A stretch of 64,000 nt of DNA from a bacterium UBP2_UBA2255 (lineage in GTDB: Bacteria; Edwardsbacteria; AC1; EtOH8), in the NCBI GenBank assembly GCA_002347565.1, contig DDXR01000049.1, positions 42,743 through 106,742 on the forward strand, read 5' to 3'. Below the pieces are notes generated by a model that worked only from the letters and a program-made list of their open reading frames with translations, was not told where the DNA came from and did no database searches. A program made the translations under genes and the position numbers. Of the stretch, positions 37,207-45,086 are shown piece by piece. Position 1 is the stretch's first letter; each line of letters begins with the position of its first letter.

Positions 37207-37288
37207 CGGGTTCGTTTTCGCGATCTGTTTCTTGTTTTGACGGCCGGCATTGGTCGGCCGATCCTAGGAAAAGGAGCGTACCCAAACC

Positions 37289-39058
37289 ATGGCAAAATCC
37301 AACAAACTGCGTTCAGAGGACCTGAACGACGACCTCGTCATGGACGAGCAGGAGGCACTGGCGGCGGCGGAGTTCCGCCAGCTGCTGGACCAGTCACTCC
37401 ACCACAAGAAGTTCGAGGAGGGGGAGGTGGTCCAGGGCACCGTGCTGCGGATCTCGGGCGACTCGGTGATCGTGGACATCGGCTTCAAGTCCGAGGGAGT
37501 GGTGCCGACCAACGAGTTCTCCGACATCACCACGGTCAAGCCCGGCGACAAGCTGGACCTGTACCTGGAAAAGGTGGAGGACGACGAGGGCCAGATCGTC
37601 CTGTCGAAGCAGCGGGCCGATTTCATCCGGGTGTGGGACAAGGTCAAGGAGTCGCTGGACGGCGAGCAGGTGGTGGAGGGCAGGGTGGTGCGGCGGGTCA
37701 AGGGCGGCATGATCATCGACCTGATGGGCGTGGACGCCTTCCTGCCGGCTTCGCAGATCGGACTGCGACCGCTGGAATCGCAGGATTCGCTGGTGGGGAC
37801 GGCGATCCCGCTCAAGGTGATCAAGATCAACAAGAAACGGCGCAACATCGTGGTTTCGCGGCGGGTGGTGATGGACGCCGAGCGCGCCAAGCTGCGCGAC
37901 GTGATCCTGGCCGAGATCGACAAGGGCCAGGTGCGCGAGGGCGTGGTCAAGAACATCACCGATTTCGGGGCCTTCATCGACCTGGGCGGCCTGGACGGCC
38001 TGCTCCACATCACCGACATTTCATGGGGCCGGATCAACCACCCCACCGAGGTGCTCAAGATCGGGCAGCGGGTGAAGGTCAAGATCCTGGAGTACGACCG
38101 CGAGCGGTCGCGGGTGTCGCTGGGGCTCAAACAGCTGACGCCGCACCCCTGGGAGAACATCGAGACCAAGTTCCCGGTGGCCGCCACCATCAAGGGCAAG
38201 ATCGTCTCCATCGTCGACTACGGCGCCTTCATCGAGCTGGAGAAGGGCGTGGAGGGCCTGATCCACATCTCCGAGATGTCGTGGACCAAGCAGGTCAAGC
38301 ACCCCTCCAAGATCCTCTCGATCGGGGACATCGTGGATGCGGTGGTGCTGAAGATCGACAAGAACGAGCAAAAGATCAGCCTGGGGCTGCGCCAGCTGGA
38401 ACCCGATCCCTGGTTCACCATCGACCGCAAGTACCCGGTGGGGAGCACGGTGGAGGGGCGGGTGCGCAACATCACCAACTTCGGCATCTTCGTCGAGATC
38501 GAGGAGGGGATCGACGGCCTGATCCACATCTCGGACATCTCCTGGACCAAGCGGATCAAGCATCCCTCCGAGGTCGTCAAGAAGGGCGACCTGGTCAAGT
38601 GCGTGGTCACCAACATCGACAAGGACAACCGCCGCATCTCGCTCGGCATCAAGCAGCTGGATGAGGACCCCTGGATGCTGATCGGATCCCGCTTCAAGCT
38701 GGGACAGCGCATCACGGCCGTGGTCAACCGGCCGCTGGACCGGGGCCTGTTGGTGGACATGGACTACGGCTTCGAGGGCTTCGTGCCGGCGGCGGAGCTG
38801 GAGGGCGTGGAGGAATCCAAGCTGGCCGAGGCCTTCAAGGGCGGGGAGTCGCTGGACCTGCTGATCATCGAGATCGACCAGGTCAACCGGCGGATCGCGC
38901 TGTCGCAGAAGGCCTACCAGAAGTCGCAGGACAACCAGGACGTCAAGCCCTTCCTCAAGGATACTGCCGCCCCGGCCGGCACGGCCATGGGAGAGGCGCT
39001 GAAGGAGGCCCTGCAGAAGCAGGAGGAGAGCAAGCCCGAGGCCCCGCCCCAGGCGTAA
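37289..39058 (+). CDS. rpsA: 30S ribosomal protein S1
   Basis: 589 aa with six S1 (OB-fold) domains at roughly 46-115, 130-195, 212-281, 298-368, 385-455 and 471-541. Each shows patterns such as 'GxVxxITDFGAFIDLGGLDGLLHITDIS'. The C-terminal tail of about 45 aa is charged and disordered. S1 binds mRNA and aids translation initiation. AAGGAG lies about 12 bp before the ATG. It is the last gene of the hisC operon and ends with a clear terminator. Full-length six-domain S1 is the form typical of Gram-negative phyla. Confidence 0.96.
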   Translation: MAKSNKLRSEDLNDDLVMDEQEALAAAEFRQLLDQSLHHKKFEEGEVVQGTVLRISGDSVIVDIGFKSEGVVPTNEFSDITTVKPGDKLDLYLEKVEDDEGQIVLSKQRADFIRVWDKVKESLDGEQVVEGRVVRRVKGGMIIDLMGVDAFLPASQIGLRPLESQDSLVGTAIPLKVIKINKKRRNIVVSRRVVMDAERAKLRDVILAEIDKGQVREGVVKNITDFGAFIDLGGLDGLLHITDISWGRINHPTEVLKIGQRVKVKILEYDRERSRVSLGLKQLTPHPWENIETKFPVAATIKGKIVSIVDYGAFIELEKGVEGLIHISEMSWTKQVKHPSKILSIGDIVDAVVLKIDKNEQKISLGLRQLEPDPWFTIDRKYPVGSTVEGRVRNITNFGIFVEIEEGIDGLIHISDISWTKRIKHPSEVVKKGDLVKCVVTNIDKDNRRISLGIKQLDEDPWMLIGSRFKLGQRITAVVNRPLDRGLLVDMDYGFEGFVPAAELEGVEESKLAEAFKGGESLDLLIIEIDQVNRRIALSQKAYQKSQDNQDVKPFLKDTAAPAGTAMGEALKEALQKQEESKPEAPPQA

Positions 39059-39071
39059 GCGAACCAACCCC

Positions 39072-39101
39072 AAGCCCCTCTCTGGTGAGAGGGGCTTTTT
39101 T
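39072..39101 (+). terminator. Intrinsic terminator of the hisC-rpsA operon
   Basis: An 11-bp perfect stem (39072-39082 with 39087-39097) and a TGGT loop, followed by a T-run, 13 bp after the rpsA stop. Confidence 0.93.
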
Positions 39102-39125
39102 ACAAGCCCGGGCCGCGGACGGCTC

Positions 39126-39154
39126 TTGACTTTTTACCTGGTTGGGGCTACACT
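39126..39154 (+). promoter_or_regulatory. Promoter for subtilisin-like protease gene
   Basis: -35 TTGACT (39126-39131), 17-bp spacer and -10 TACACT (39149-39154), giving a start about 22 nt before the protease ATG. It follows directly on the rpsA terminator. Confidence 0.75.
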
Positions 39155-39183
39155 ACTTCATTCAAGCGGAAAGGACCTGACCC

Positions 39184-40944
39184 ATGAGGGCGTTGAAAAC
39201 GATCGTCCTGCTGAGCGGCCAGCTGTGGACGTTGGCGGCCCCGGCGTCCATGGCGCATGCAGCCGAAGCTGATCGCCAGCCATCGGCGTTTGCAGCAACA
39301 GTGGCTGACAGCCGTCTGCCGGTGATGGTATATTTCACCGATAAGGGGATCCAGGGCAAAGGCGGGCTGCAGGCCGCGCTCGATGCCCGCCGGGCGCAAT
39401 TCAGCGCGCGCGCCCTGAAACGCCGGGCCAAGATGGGTTTGGTGGGAATGACCTTCCAAGATCTCCCGGTGTGTGCCGCCTATGCGCAACAGATCGAAGC
39501 CCTGGGCGCGAGGCGCCGGCAGGCCTTGAACTGGTTCAACGCCGCCAGCTTCGAGATGACCAAAGATCAGATCGCGGCCTGCGCCGGGTTTGTCTTTGTG
39601 GAGAGGATCGAGTTTTTAAGAAACCGCAGGCGCTCCGATATCACTGTACCCAAGCAGGGGGATGACATTCCGGCCGGGCCGGGCCCGGCCAAGGATCACC
39701 TGCTGAACTACGGCAACTCGCACGCCCAGCTGCACCTGATCAAGGCCGACGTCTGCCACGATTCGGGCTACTCCGGCGCCGGCGTGCTGGTGGCGGTGCT
39801 CGACAACGGGTTCCGCAAGGATCACCAGGCGTTCGACTCGATCCGGATCTCAGGCCGGCTGATCGACACCTGGGACTTCGTCCATGGTGTTGACACCGTC
39901 GAATGGGCCGCCCACGGCACCGGCACCTGGTCGCTGGCCGGCGGGCACGTTCCGGGACAGCTGGTCGGACCGGCGTACCGGGCGCACTGGGCGATCTACC
40001 ACACCGAGGACAATGCGCAGGAGATGCCGGTGGAGGAGGACCATTGGGCGGCGGCGCTGCAGCGGGCCGACTCCATCGGCGCCGACATCGTCACCAGCTC
40101 GCTGGGCTACCGCACGTTCGACGATCCGCAGTACTCCTACGACTACCAGGACCTGGACGGCAACACCGCCGTCAGCACCCTCGCGGCCCGCCATGCGGCG
40201 GCGCTGGGCATCATCGTCTGCAACGCCATGGCCAACAGCGGACCGTCGCTCGGCAGCCTGGCCGCGCCGGCCGACGCCGATTCCATCCTCTCGGTCGGGG
40301 CCACCGACTCGCTGGGCAATCTTTCCAGCTACAGCTCGCGCGGCCCGACTTACGACGGCCGGCCCAAGCCCGAGGTCTGCGCCCAGGGCTCGCAGACCTG
40401 GTGGGCGAGCTGGAACACCACCGCCTCATACGGACGGGCCACCGGCACCTCCTGCGCCACGCCGCTGGTGGCCGGCGCCTGCGCCCTGGTGCTGGAGGCG
40501 CATCCCGAGTGGACGCCGCTGCAGGTAAGGGAGGCCCTGATGATGACCGCCAGCCGGGCGTCCAACCCGGATAGCTCGGCCTACGGCTGGGGCGTGATCG
40601 ACGCCTGGGCGGCCATCCACTACGGTGGCAGCGGCGTGGGCCACGATCATCCCGGGATTACGGCGAGTCCGGCGCTGTCGCTGTCCTGCCGGCCGAACCC
40701 GGCCCGGACGGGCACGGTGCTGAGCTTCGTGATGCCCAGAAGCGGGGAAGCATCCGTGTCGGTGTACGATATCGCCGGCCGGCTGGTGCGGGAGCTCCCC
40801 GCCGTCCGTCTTTCCGCGGGGCCGGGCGAGGTCCGCTGGGACGGCCGCGACCGGGCAGGGTACCCGGCCCGCAGCGGCGTCTATGTCTGCCGGATCGACG
40901 CCGCGGGCGCGGCGGCGGCGGCCAAGGTCCTGCTGCTGCGGTGA
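39184..40944 (+). CDS. Secreted S8 (subtilisin-like) peptidase with C-terminal FlgD/Por-like sorting domain
   Basis: 586 aa. A signal peptide (about 1-26, ending AHA) precedes a prodomain-like region (about 40-150). The catalytic triad is Asp207 ('VAVLDNGF'), His244 ('AAHGTGTWSLAGG') and Ser423 ('GTSCATP'), with the oxyanion Asn351 in 'NAMANSGP'. The last 85-90 residues form a beta-rich domain with 'RPNPARTGT', 'VSVYDIAGRLVREL' and 'GVYVCRID'. This is the FlgD-Ig/type-A sorting pattern seen on type IX-secreted or cell-surface proteins of FCB bacteria. The gene has its own promoter. The target substrate is unknown. Confidence 0.9.
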   Translation: MRALKTIVLLSGQLWTLAAPASMAHAAEADRQPSAFAATVADSRLPVMVYFTDKGIQGKGGLQAALDARRAQFSARALKRRAKMGLVGMTFQDLPVCAAYAQQIEALGARRRQALNWFNAASFEMTKDQIAACAGFVFVERIEFLRNRRRSDITVPKQGDDIPAGPGPAKDHLLNYGNSHAQLHLIKADVCHDSGYSGAGVLVAVLDNGFRKDHQAFDSIRISGRLIDTWDFVHGVDTVEWAAHGTGTWSLAGGHVPGQLVGPAYRAHWAIYHTEDNAQEMPVEEDHWAAALQRADSIGADIVTSSLGYRTFDDPQYSYDYQDLDGNTAVSTLAARHAAALGIIVCNAMANSGPSLGSLAAPADADSILSVGATDSLGNLSSYSSRGPTYDGRPKPEVCAQGSQTWWASWNTTASYGRATGTSCATPLVAGACALVLEAHPEWTPLQVREALMMTASRASNPDSSAYGWGVIDAWAAIHYGGSGVGHDHPGITASPALSLSCRPNPARTGTVLSFVMPRSGEASVSVYDIAGRLVRELPAVRLSAGPGEVRWDGRDRAGYPARSGVYVCRIDAAGAAAAAKVLLLR

Positions 40945-40947
40945 CGG

Positions 40948-41373
40948 GTGACCGATCACGATCAAGTTGTGACCACGCTGCCGGTCGTCATTGCGATCGC
41001 CCTCCTGCTCCTCTGTTGCGCAGGCGGAGCGACCTGCGGCGATCGTCAATCGGCCGATGCCGGCAGCGACACGCTGCGGCTCGACCTGGGCTGTGCCACG
41101 GCGCGGAGCCGCAGCCTGGTGCGGCTGCTGTCGCAGGACGGGATCGCGGTCACCGCCATCGATATCGGCAGGTCCGGCGAGACTGCGGTCCGCGTGGCGA
41201 TGACGGCGGAACGGTTCCGGTCGTTGTTCGGCGGCACGGTTGCTGCACGGAACGTCGCCCGCAGTTCGGGTGACGGCTTCGTCAGCCAGCGGTATATCGT
41301 GGGATACTCGGCCCCCCAGCGCTACCGGCGTGCACTGCGCTGGATCCGCCTGCCCGACCCGCAGCTGGAATGA
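40948..41373 (+). CDS. Small exported protein of unknown function, next to subtilisin
   Basis: 141 aa from GTG 40948, 3 bp after the protease stop. A hydrophobic segment at 10-25 ends in a Cys-rich 'LLLLCCAGGATC' that could be a signal peptide or lipoprotein signal. The remainder has an alternating pattern with 'VAMTAERFRSLFGG' and no recognised domain. The tight spacing suggests co-expression with the protease, so a chaperone or inhibitor role is conceivable, but nothing in the sequence proves it. The coding pattern fits the window's GC-rich codon use. Confidence 0.6.
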   Translation: MTDHDQVVTTLPVVIAIALLLLCCAGGATCGDRQSADAGSDTLRLDLGCATARSRSLVRLLSQDGIAVTAIDIGRSGETAVRVAMTAERFRSLFGGTVAARNVARSSGDGFVSQRYIVGYSAPQRYRRALRWIRLPDPQLE

Positions 41374-41389
41374 CGCAGCGCCCGGCGAT

Positions 41390-41420
41390 AAAAAACCCCG
41401 ATGATCGCTCATCGGGGTTT
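41390..41420 (-). terminator. Intrinsic terminator for the minus-strand RNA
   Basis: A 12-bp perfect stem (41393-41404 with 41409-41420) and a 4-nt loop. The A-run on the + strand at 41390-41395 becomes the U-run of the minus-strand transcript. It lies 17 bp after the stop of the small exported protein and may also act weakly on the + strand. Confidence 0.85.
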
Positions 41421-41619
41421 CCCAGTTGAGAACCGGGTGGCTAGCTCCGGGCCTAGGTGTTTCCAGAGTACCGGATACCGAAGCACCGTTTCTCCAGAGT
41501 CCCAAGTCACCGGATTCCGGGGTACCGGGGAAGGTACCACACTCCAACGTTAGGTTGATTCACGGGTTGCCGTAACGACCAGTGTCCCACCAGTAGTACA
41601 TTGGAGCTAGCCACCATCC
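41391..41619 (-). ncRNA. ssrS: 6S RNA candidate (ssrS-like regulatory RNA)
   Basis: A minus-strand transcript is predicted from a perfect-consensus promoter to an intrinsic terminator. Its ends pair through 13 perfect base pairs (41603-41615 with 41436-41448) beginning about 4 nt from the predicted 5' end. Between them lies a long, irregular rod whose apex, GGTACC-loop-GGTACC (41523-41540), is close to the middle. A small UUCG-capped hairpin (around 41475-41487) sits on the 3' side. A closing stem, a large central bubble with a 3'-side hairpin, and about 180 nt from end to end are the features of 6S RNA, which mimics open promoter DNA to bind sigma70 RNA polymerase. Identification rests on architecture, not on sequence matching. 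Confidence 0.6.
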
Positions 41620-41625
41620 AATCGC

Positions 41626-41654
41626 ATTATAGCCACGGATCGCCGCTTTGTCAA
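41626..41654 (-). promoter_or_regulatory. Perfect-consensus sigma70 promoter, minus strand
   Basis: Read on the minus strand: TTGACA (41654-41649), 17-bp spacer, TATAAT (41631-41626). Both boxes match the consensus exactly, as expected for a highly expressed stable RNA. The start is predicted near 41619. Confidence 0.9.
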
Positions 41655-41723
41655 GTGGCATTCGTCCGATTTTTCACTTTTTCCCTGCATCGCCGCCAAC
41701 CTGTTCTATCTGTGAGTTTTCTG

Positions 41724-41752
41724 TTGCAAACCCGGTGCGGAAGGTCTATAAT
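41724..41752 (+). promoter_or_regulatory. Promoter of ispG, overlapping its ribosome-binding region
   Basis: -35 TTGCAA (41724-41729), 17-bp spacer and a perfect -10 TATAAT (41747-41752). The predicted start, near 41759, coincides with the second in-frame ATG of ispG. A GGAAGG site (41739-41744) lies between the boxes and suits the first ATG at 41753 if transcription starts further upstream. Confidence 0.75.
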
Positions 41753-42877
41753 ATGACGATGAGTCGAAACGATGGGACCGTGCGCCGGCGCTCCGCGACC
41801 GTCCGGATCGGATCGGTGACCATCGGCGGCGGCCGGCCGGTGGCGATCCAGTCGATGGCCAGCACCGACACCAGGGATGTCCGGGCCACGCTGGCCCAGA
41901 TCCGGCGCCTGCAGAGGGCCGGCTGCGAGATCGTCCGCCTGGCGGTGCCCGACCGCGCGGCCGCCGCCGCCCTGAAGCAGATCCGCGCGGGGACCGCGGT
42001 CCCCCTTGTTGCGGACATCCACTTCGATCACCGGCTGGCGCTGGCGGCGCTGGATGCCGGAGTGGACAAGCTGCGGATCAATCCCGGGAACATCGGGCCG
42101 ATTGAAAATGTTCGAGAGGTTGTAAAGGCTGCAAAGGTTCGCAAGGTTCCAATTAGAATAGGGGTCAATGCCGGGTCGCTGGAGCGGGACATCCTGCGCA
42201 AGCACGGGCGCCCGACCGCGGCCGGCATGGTGGAAAGCGCCCTGCGGCATGCCCGGATGCTGGAGCGGCTGGACTTTCGCGGCATCGTGCTGTCGCTCAA
42301 GGGCTCGGACGTGCCGATGACCATCGCCGCCTGCCGGCTGATCGCCGGGAAGGTCCCCTATCCCCTGCACCTGGGCGTCACCGAGGCGGGGACGGCCTTC
42401 GCCGGTGCGGTGCGATCGGCAGTGGGCATCGGGACCCTGCTGGCCGAGGGCATCGGCGACACCATCCGCGTGTCGCTGTGCGGCGACCCGGTCAGGGAAA
42501 TGGAGGCCGCCAAGCTGATCCTGCAGTCGCTGGGCCTGCGCAGCTTCGGCCCGACCGTGATCGCCTGCCCCACCTGCGGCCGCTGCAGCATTGACGTCGA
42601 GAAGATCGCCCGGCGCGTGGAAGCGGCGGTCAAAGGGATCGGGCGGCCGCTGAAGATCGCGGTGATGGGCTGCGCGGTCAACGGGCCGGGCGAGGCGCGG
42701 GAGGCCGACGTCGGCATCTGCGGCGGCCGGGGCCGCGGCGCGCTGATCCGCAGGGGGAGGGTCGTGGCGACGGTGCGGGAGCGGGAGCTGGTGCCGGCCC
42801 TGCTGCGGGAGATCGCGGCACTGTCCCGGGGACGCCGCGCGTCCCCGAAGAACCAGAACCAACGAACGACGGGATAA
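41753..42877 (+). CDS. ispG: 4-hydroxy-3-methylbut-2-en-1-yl diphosphate synthase
   Basis: 374 aa from ATG 41753 or 372 aa from 41759; an upstream in-frame ATG at 41648 lies before the promoter and adds a non-conserved N-terminus. The TIM-barrel part has 'VAIQSMASTDTRD', 'PLVADIHFDHRLAL' and 'LRINPGNIGP'. The [4Fe-4S] part has 'CPTCGRCSIDVEKI' and 'MGCAVNGPGEAREADVGICGG'. It lacks the extra domain of plant-type enzymes. It converts MEcPP to HMBPP, the substrate of IspH encoded at 36322. Confidence 0.95.
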   Translation: MTMSRNDGTVRRRSATVRIGSVTIGGGRPVAIQSMASTDTRDVRATLAQIRRLQRAGCEIVRLAVPDRAAAAALKQIRAGTAVPLVADIHFDHRLALAALDAGVDKLRINPGNIGPIENVREVVKAAKVRKVPIRIGVNAGSLERDILRKHGRPTAAGMVESALRHARMLERLDFRGIVLSLKGSDVPMTIAACRLIAGKVPYPLHLGVTEAGTAFAGAVRSAVGIGTLLAEGIGDTIRVSLCGDPVREMEAAKLILQSLGLRSFGPTVIACPTCGRCSIDVEKIARRVEAAVKGIGRPLKIAVMGCAVNGPGEAREADVGICGGRGRGALIRRGRVVATVRERELVPALLREIAALSRGRRASPKNQNQRTTG

Positions 42878-42883
42878 CGAACC

Positions 42884-43999
42884 ATGTTCAAGACCAACGA
42901 GGGCAGCACCGGCCGGCTGGTGCAGCTGTGCCTGGCCTACCTGTTGACGTACGTGGTCTACAGCGTGGCCACCAAGTACTACACCGGACCGGCCGCCAGG
43001 GGGCTGCCCGGGGTGGACAACTGGGAGTTCCTGGTCTACAGCACATTGGGCGGCAGCCTGGTGTGCCTGGCGGTGGTGTCCGCCTTCCGCTGGGCGCGGA
43101 TGGAGTCGGCCAACATGATCGCCTGGGGCCCGGTCAGGTTCCCCGCGGAATACCTCTACATCATCCCGTCGGGCATCTGCACCGCGGTGGTCATTCCCAC
43201 CACCACCCTGCTCTACATGCTGCTGCGCTCGGTGATGGTGGCCATGCTGATCATGCGCGGTTCGGTGATCATCTTCTCACGGATCATCGACGCCATCCAG
43301 ATCAGGCAGGGCATCCTCCACAAGAAGGTCTACTGGGAGGAGGAGGTGGCGGTGCTGTTCGCCATCGCCGCGGTCGGGCTGCAGATGTTCTTCGTCAAGG
43401 AGGCCGGGGGCAGCGACCTCGTCAAGAACACACTGGCCATGCTGGTGCTGGGGAGCTACCTGCTGGCCTATTTCATCCGCATCTACATCATGAACTACTA
43501 CAAGAACACCCGGGGCAAGGGATGCCGGCAGGACAACAAGGCCTTCTTCGGCGTGGAGCAGCTGGCGGCATCGGCCACCATCCTGCTGGCGCTGGCGGCG
43601 CTGCTGCTGCTGCCCGCGGGTTCCGGCAAGGTCCTGGATTCGCTGCACCGCGGCTACCTGGCGGCCTCGGCCCACTGGCCGATGGTGGTGGCGTCCGGCG
43701 GCGTGTTCGGCGTCGTGGCGTTCTTCTCGGTGTTCATATTCATGTTCAAGGGGCGGACCGCCACGTTCGCCGGGCTGTCCAACCGGCTGACCTCGCTGGT
43801 GGCCGGCACCCTGGCCACCCTGCTGTTCGCGCTGTTCTTCGGGGGCAAGTATCCCCAGGCCGGGGACTGGGTGGCGCTGGTGTTCATCTTCGCCGCCGTG
43901 GCTTTCATGACCAGGGCCGAGTCCAAGCGGGCGGCGGAGCTCAAGCGCGAGGGCGATATCTGCGGCCCGGAGAATCCGGCGGCGCCGGCCAAGGCGTGA
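42884..43999 (+). CDS. Multi-pass membrane protein, DMT/EamA-like
   Basis: 371 aa starting 6 bp after ispG. About ten hydrophobic helices are visible, including 'LAYLLTYVVYSVATKYYTG', a central 'LLRSVMVAMLIMRGSVIIFSRI' and a C-terminal 'VALVFIFAAVAFMT', followed by a charged tail. The ten-helix layout and the central 'RSVMVAMLIMRG' suggest a drug/metabolite-transporter superfamily member. No motif points to a substrate. Co-transcription with ispG is likely, though a functional link is not evident. Confidence 0.7.
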   Translation: MFKTNEGSTGRLVQLCLAYLLTYVVYSVATKYYTGPAARGLPGVDNWEFLVYSTLGGSLVCLAVVSAFRWARMESANMIAWGPVRFPAEYLYIIPSGICTAVVIPTTTLLYMLLRSVMVAMLIMRGSVIIFSRIIDAIQIRQGILHKKVYWEEEVAVLFAIAAVGLQMFFVKEAGGSDLVKNTLAMLVLGSYLLAYFIRIYIMNYYKNTRGKGCRQDNKAFFGVEQLAASATILLALAALLLLPAGSGKVLDSLHRGYLAASAHWPMVVASGGVFGVVAFFSVFIFMFKGRTATFAGLSNRLTSLVAGTLATLLFALFFGGKYPQAGDWVALVFIFAAVAFMTRAESKRAAELKREGDICGPENPAAPAKA

Positions 44000-44011
44000 C
44001 CCCGCCCCCGC

Positions 44012-44057
44012 CGTTCCGGGAACGCGCCCCCTCCCCTGAGCAAAACAGGAGAGGGGG
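44012..44057 (+). repeat. Tandem hairpins after the membrane-protein gene
   Basis: A short hairpin CGTTC-cgg-GAACG (44012-44024) is followed by an inverted repeat with arms 44027-44038 and 44046-44057 (11 of 12 pairing). No T-run follows. They could mark the 3' end of the ispG transcript. Apart from these and the promoter at 44237, the 301-bp gap before birA holds nothing recognisable. Confidence 0.55.
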
Positions 44058-44236
44058 TCGTCGTCAGGCAAGGCCGCAAGCCGTCATGGTCTTGCCGCCG
44101 CAACCCTGTGACGTACGCGCCCCGGTCCCGGTTACTGGGAATCACCAGGGCCATAAGATTGCAGCACACGGGGTAGCCGCTGCCAGGGTCGCCCGTCGCG
44201 AACGCCGGGTCATTGCATTTCCTGAAAAGGTTTTAG

Positions 44237-44265
44237 TTGAATTGTTCGGCGATTTCGTGTAAAAT
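44237..44265 (+). promoter_or_regulatory. Promoter for birA-coaX-rng
   Basis: -35 TTGAAT (44237-44242), 17-bp spacer and -10 TAAAAT (44260-44265). The transcript would start about 30 nt before the birA ATG. Confidence 0.75.
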
Positions 44266-44300
44266 ACTACGTTCACAAGCGTTACCCCTTATGCCAGGCC

Positions 44301-45086
44301 ATGAAGTTCCTGCAGATCGACTATATCACGGAAAACCTCCACACCCGGTCCATCGGAAAGAAACTGACCTATTTCGAGCGGCTGGACTCGACCAGCGCCA
44401 GGCTTTCCGCGCTGGCCGCCGATGGCGCCGCCGAGGGGACGGTGATCATCGCCGAGCAGCAGACGGCGGGCCGGGGCCGCACGGGCAGCGCCTGGTACTC
44501 GCCCCCCGGCGCCGGCCTGTACTTCTCCGTCCTGCTGCGGCCGGGGCTGCCGCTGATCAAGCTGTCCGGGTTGACCCTGGCGCTCGGCCACGCCGCGGCC
44601 ACGGCCGTCGAGGCGGCCGCCGGCGCCGTGATCCAGGTCAAGTGGCCCAACGACCTCTACTGCAACGGGCGCAAGTGCGGGGGCATCCTGGCCGAGGCCG
44701 GCGCCGGCGACGGGCCGCCGGTCGTGGCCGGGATCGGCATCAACGTCAACAACGACTTCCTGCCGCTCGAGCTCTGCGAGAGCGCGACCTCGCTGCGGCT
44801 GGAAACGGGCCAGTCGGTGTTCCGCGAGGGGCTGCTGGTGGCGCTGCTGGCCGCGATCGAGCGCGACTACGGCCTGTTCCGCAGCGACGGGCTGGCGCCG
44901 TTCCTGGAGCCGCTGCAGGCGAGGTCCTTGCTGGCCGGCCGCCGGGTGGTGGTCGAGGGCGAGGGCGGGGTCGCGGCCGCCGGCGTGGCGACCAGGTTCG
45001 ACGGCCATGGCGCGCTGCTGCTGATCAATGAAAAGGGGGAGACGATGCGAATGACATCCGGCACCGTGCGGGAGGTCGGCGAATGA
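44301..45086 (+). CDS. birA: Biotin--[acetyl-CoA-carboxylase] ligase
   Basis: 261 aa. 'ERLDSTSARLSAL' near residue 28, 'QQTAGRGRTGSAWYSPPGAGLYFS' near 54, and 'KWPNDLYCNGRKCGGILAEA' near 114 are the biotinyl-5'-AMP binding and catalytic motifs. A short C-terminal SH3-like domain follows. There is no N-terminal winged-helix repressor domain, so it is a catalytic-only (class I) ligase. It biotinylates the carboxyl carrier subunit of acetyl-CoA carboxylase. Its stop overlaps coaX (ATGA). Confidence 0.93.
   Translation: MKFLQIDYITENLHTRSIGKKLTYFERLDSTSARLSALAADGAAEGTVIIAEQQTAGRGRTGSAWYSPPGAGLYFSVLLRPGLPLIKLSGLTLALGHAAATAVEAAAGAVIQVKWPNDLYCNGRKCGGILAEAGAGDGPPVVAGIGINVNNDFLPLELCESATSLRLETGQSVFREGLLVALLAAIERDYGLFRSDGLAPFLEPLQARSLLAGRRVVVEGEGGVAAAGVATRFDGHGALLLINEKGETMRMTSGTVREVGE

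Noticed and set aside
37237..38664. A 475-aa + strand frame overlapping rpsA
   Set aside because: It is rpsA read in another frame, rich in Gly and Arg; S1 domains are in the other frame.
36322..39058. IspH-S1 fusion protein
   Set aside because: ispH stops at 37206 and rpsA starts at 37289 with its own ribosome-binding site; the two are separate.
41391..41619. SRP RNA, tmRNA or RNase P RNA as the identity of the minus-strand RNA
   Set aside because: The conserved SRP GGAAG-type asymmetric loop, the tmRNA tag/TpsiC end and RNase P core sequences are absent, and the length does not suit the latter two.
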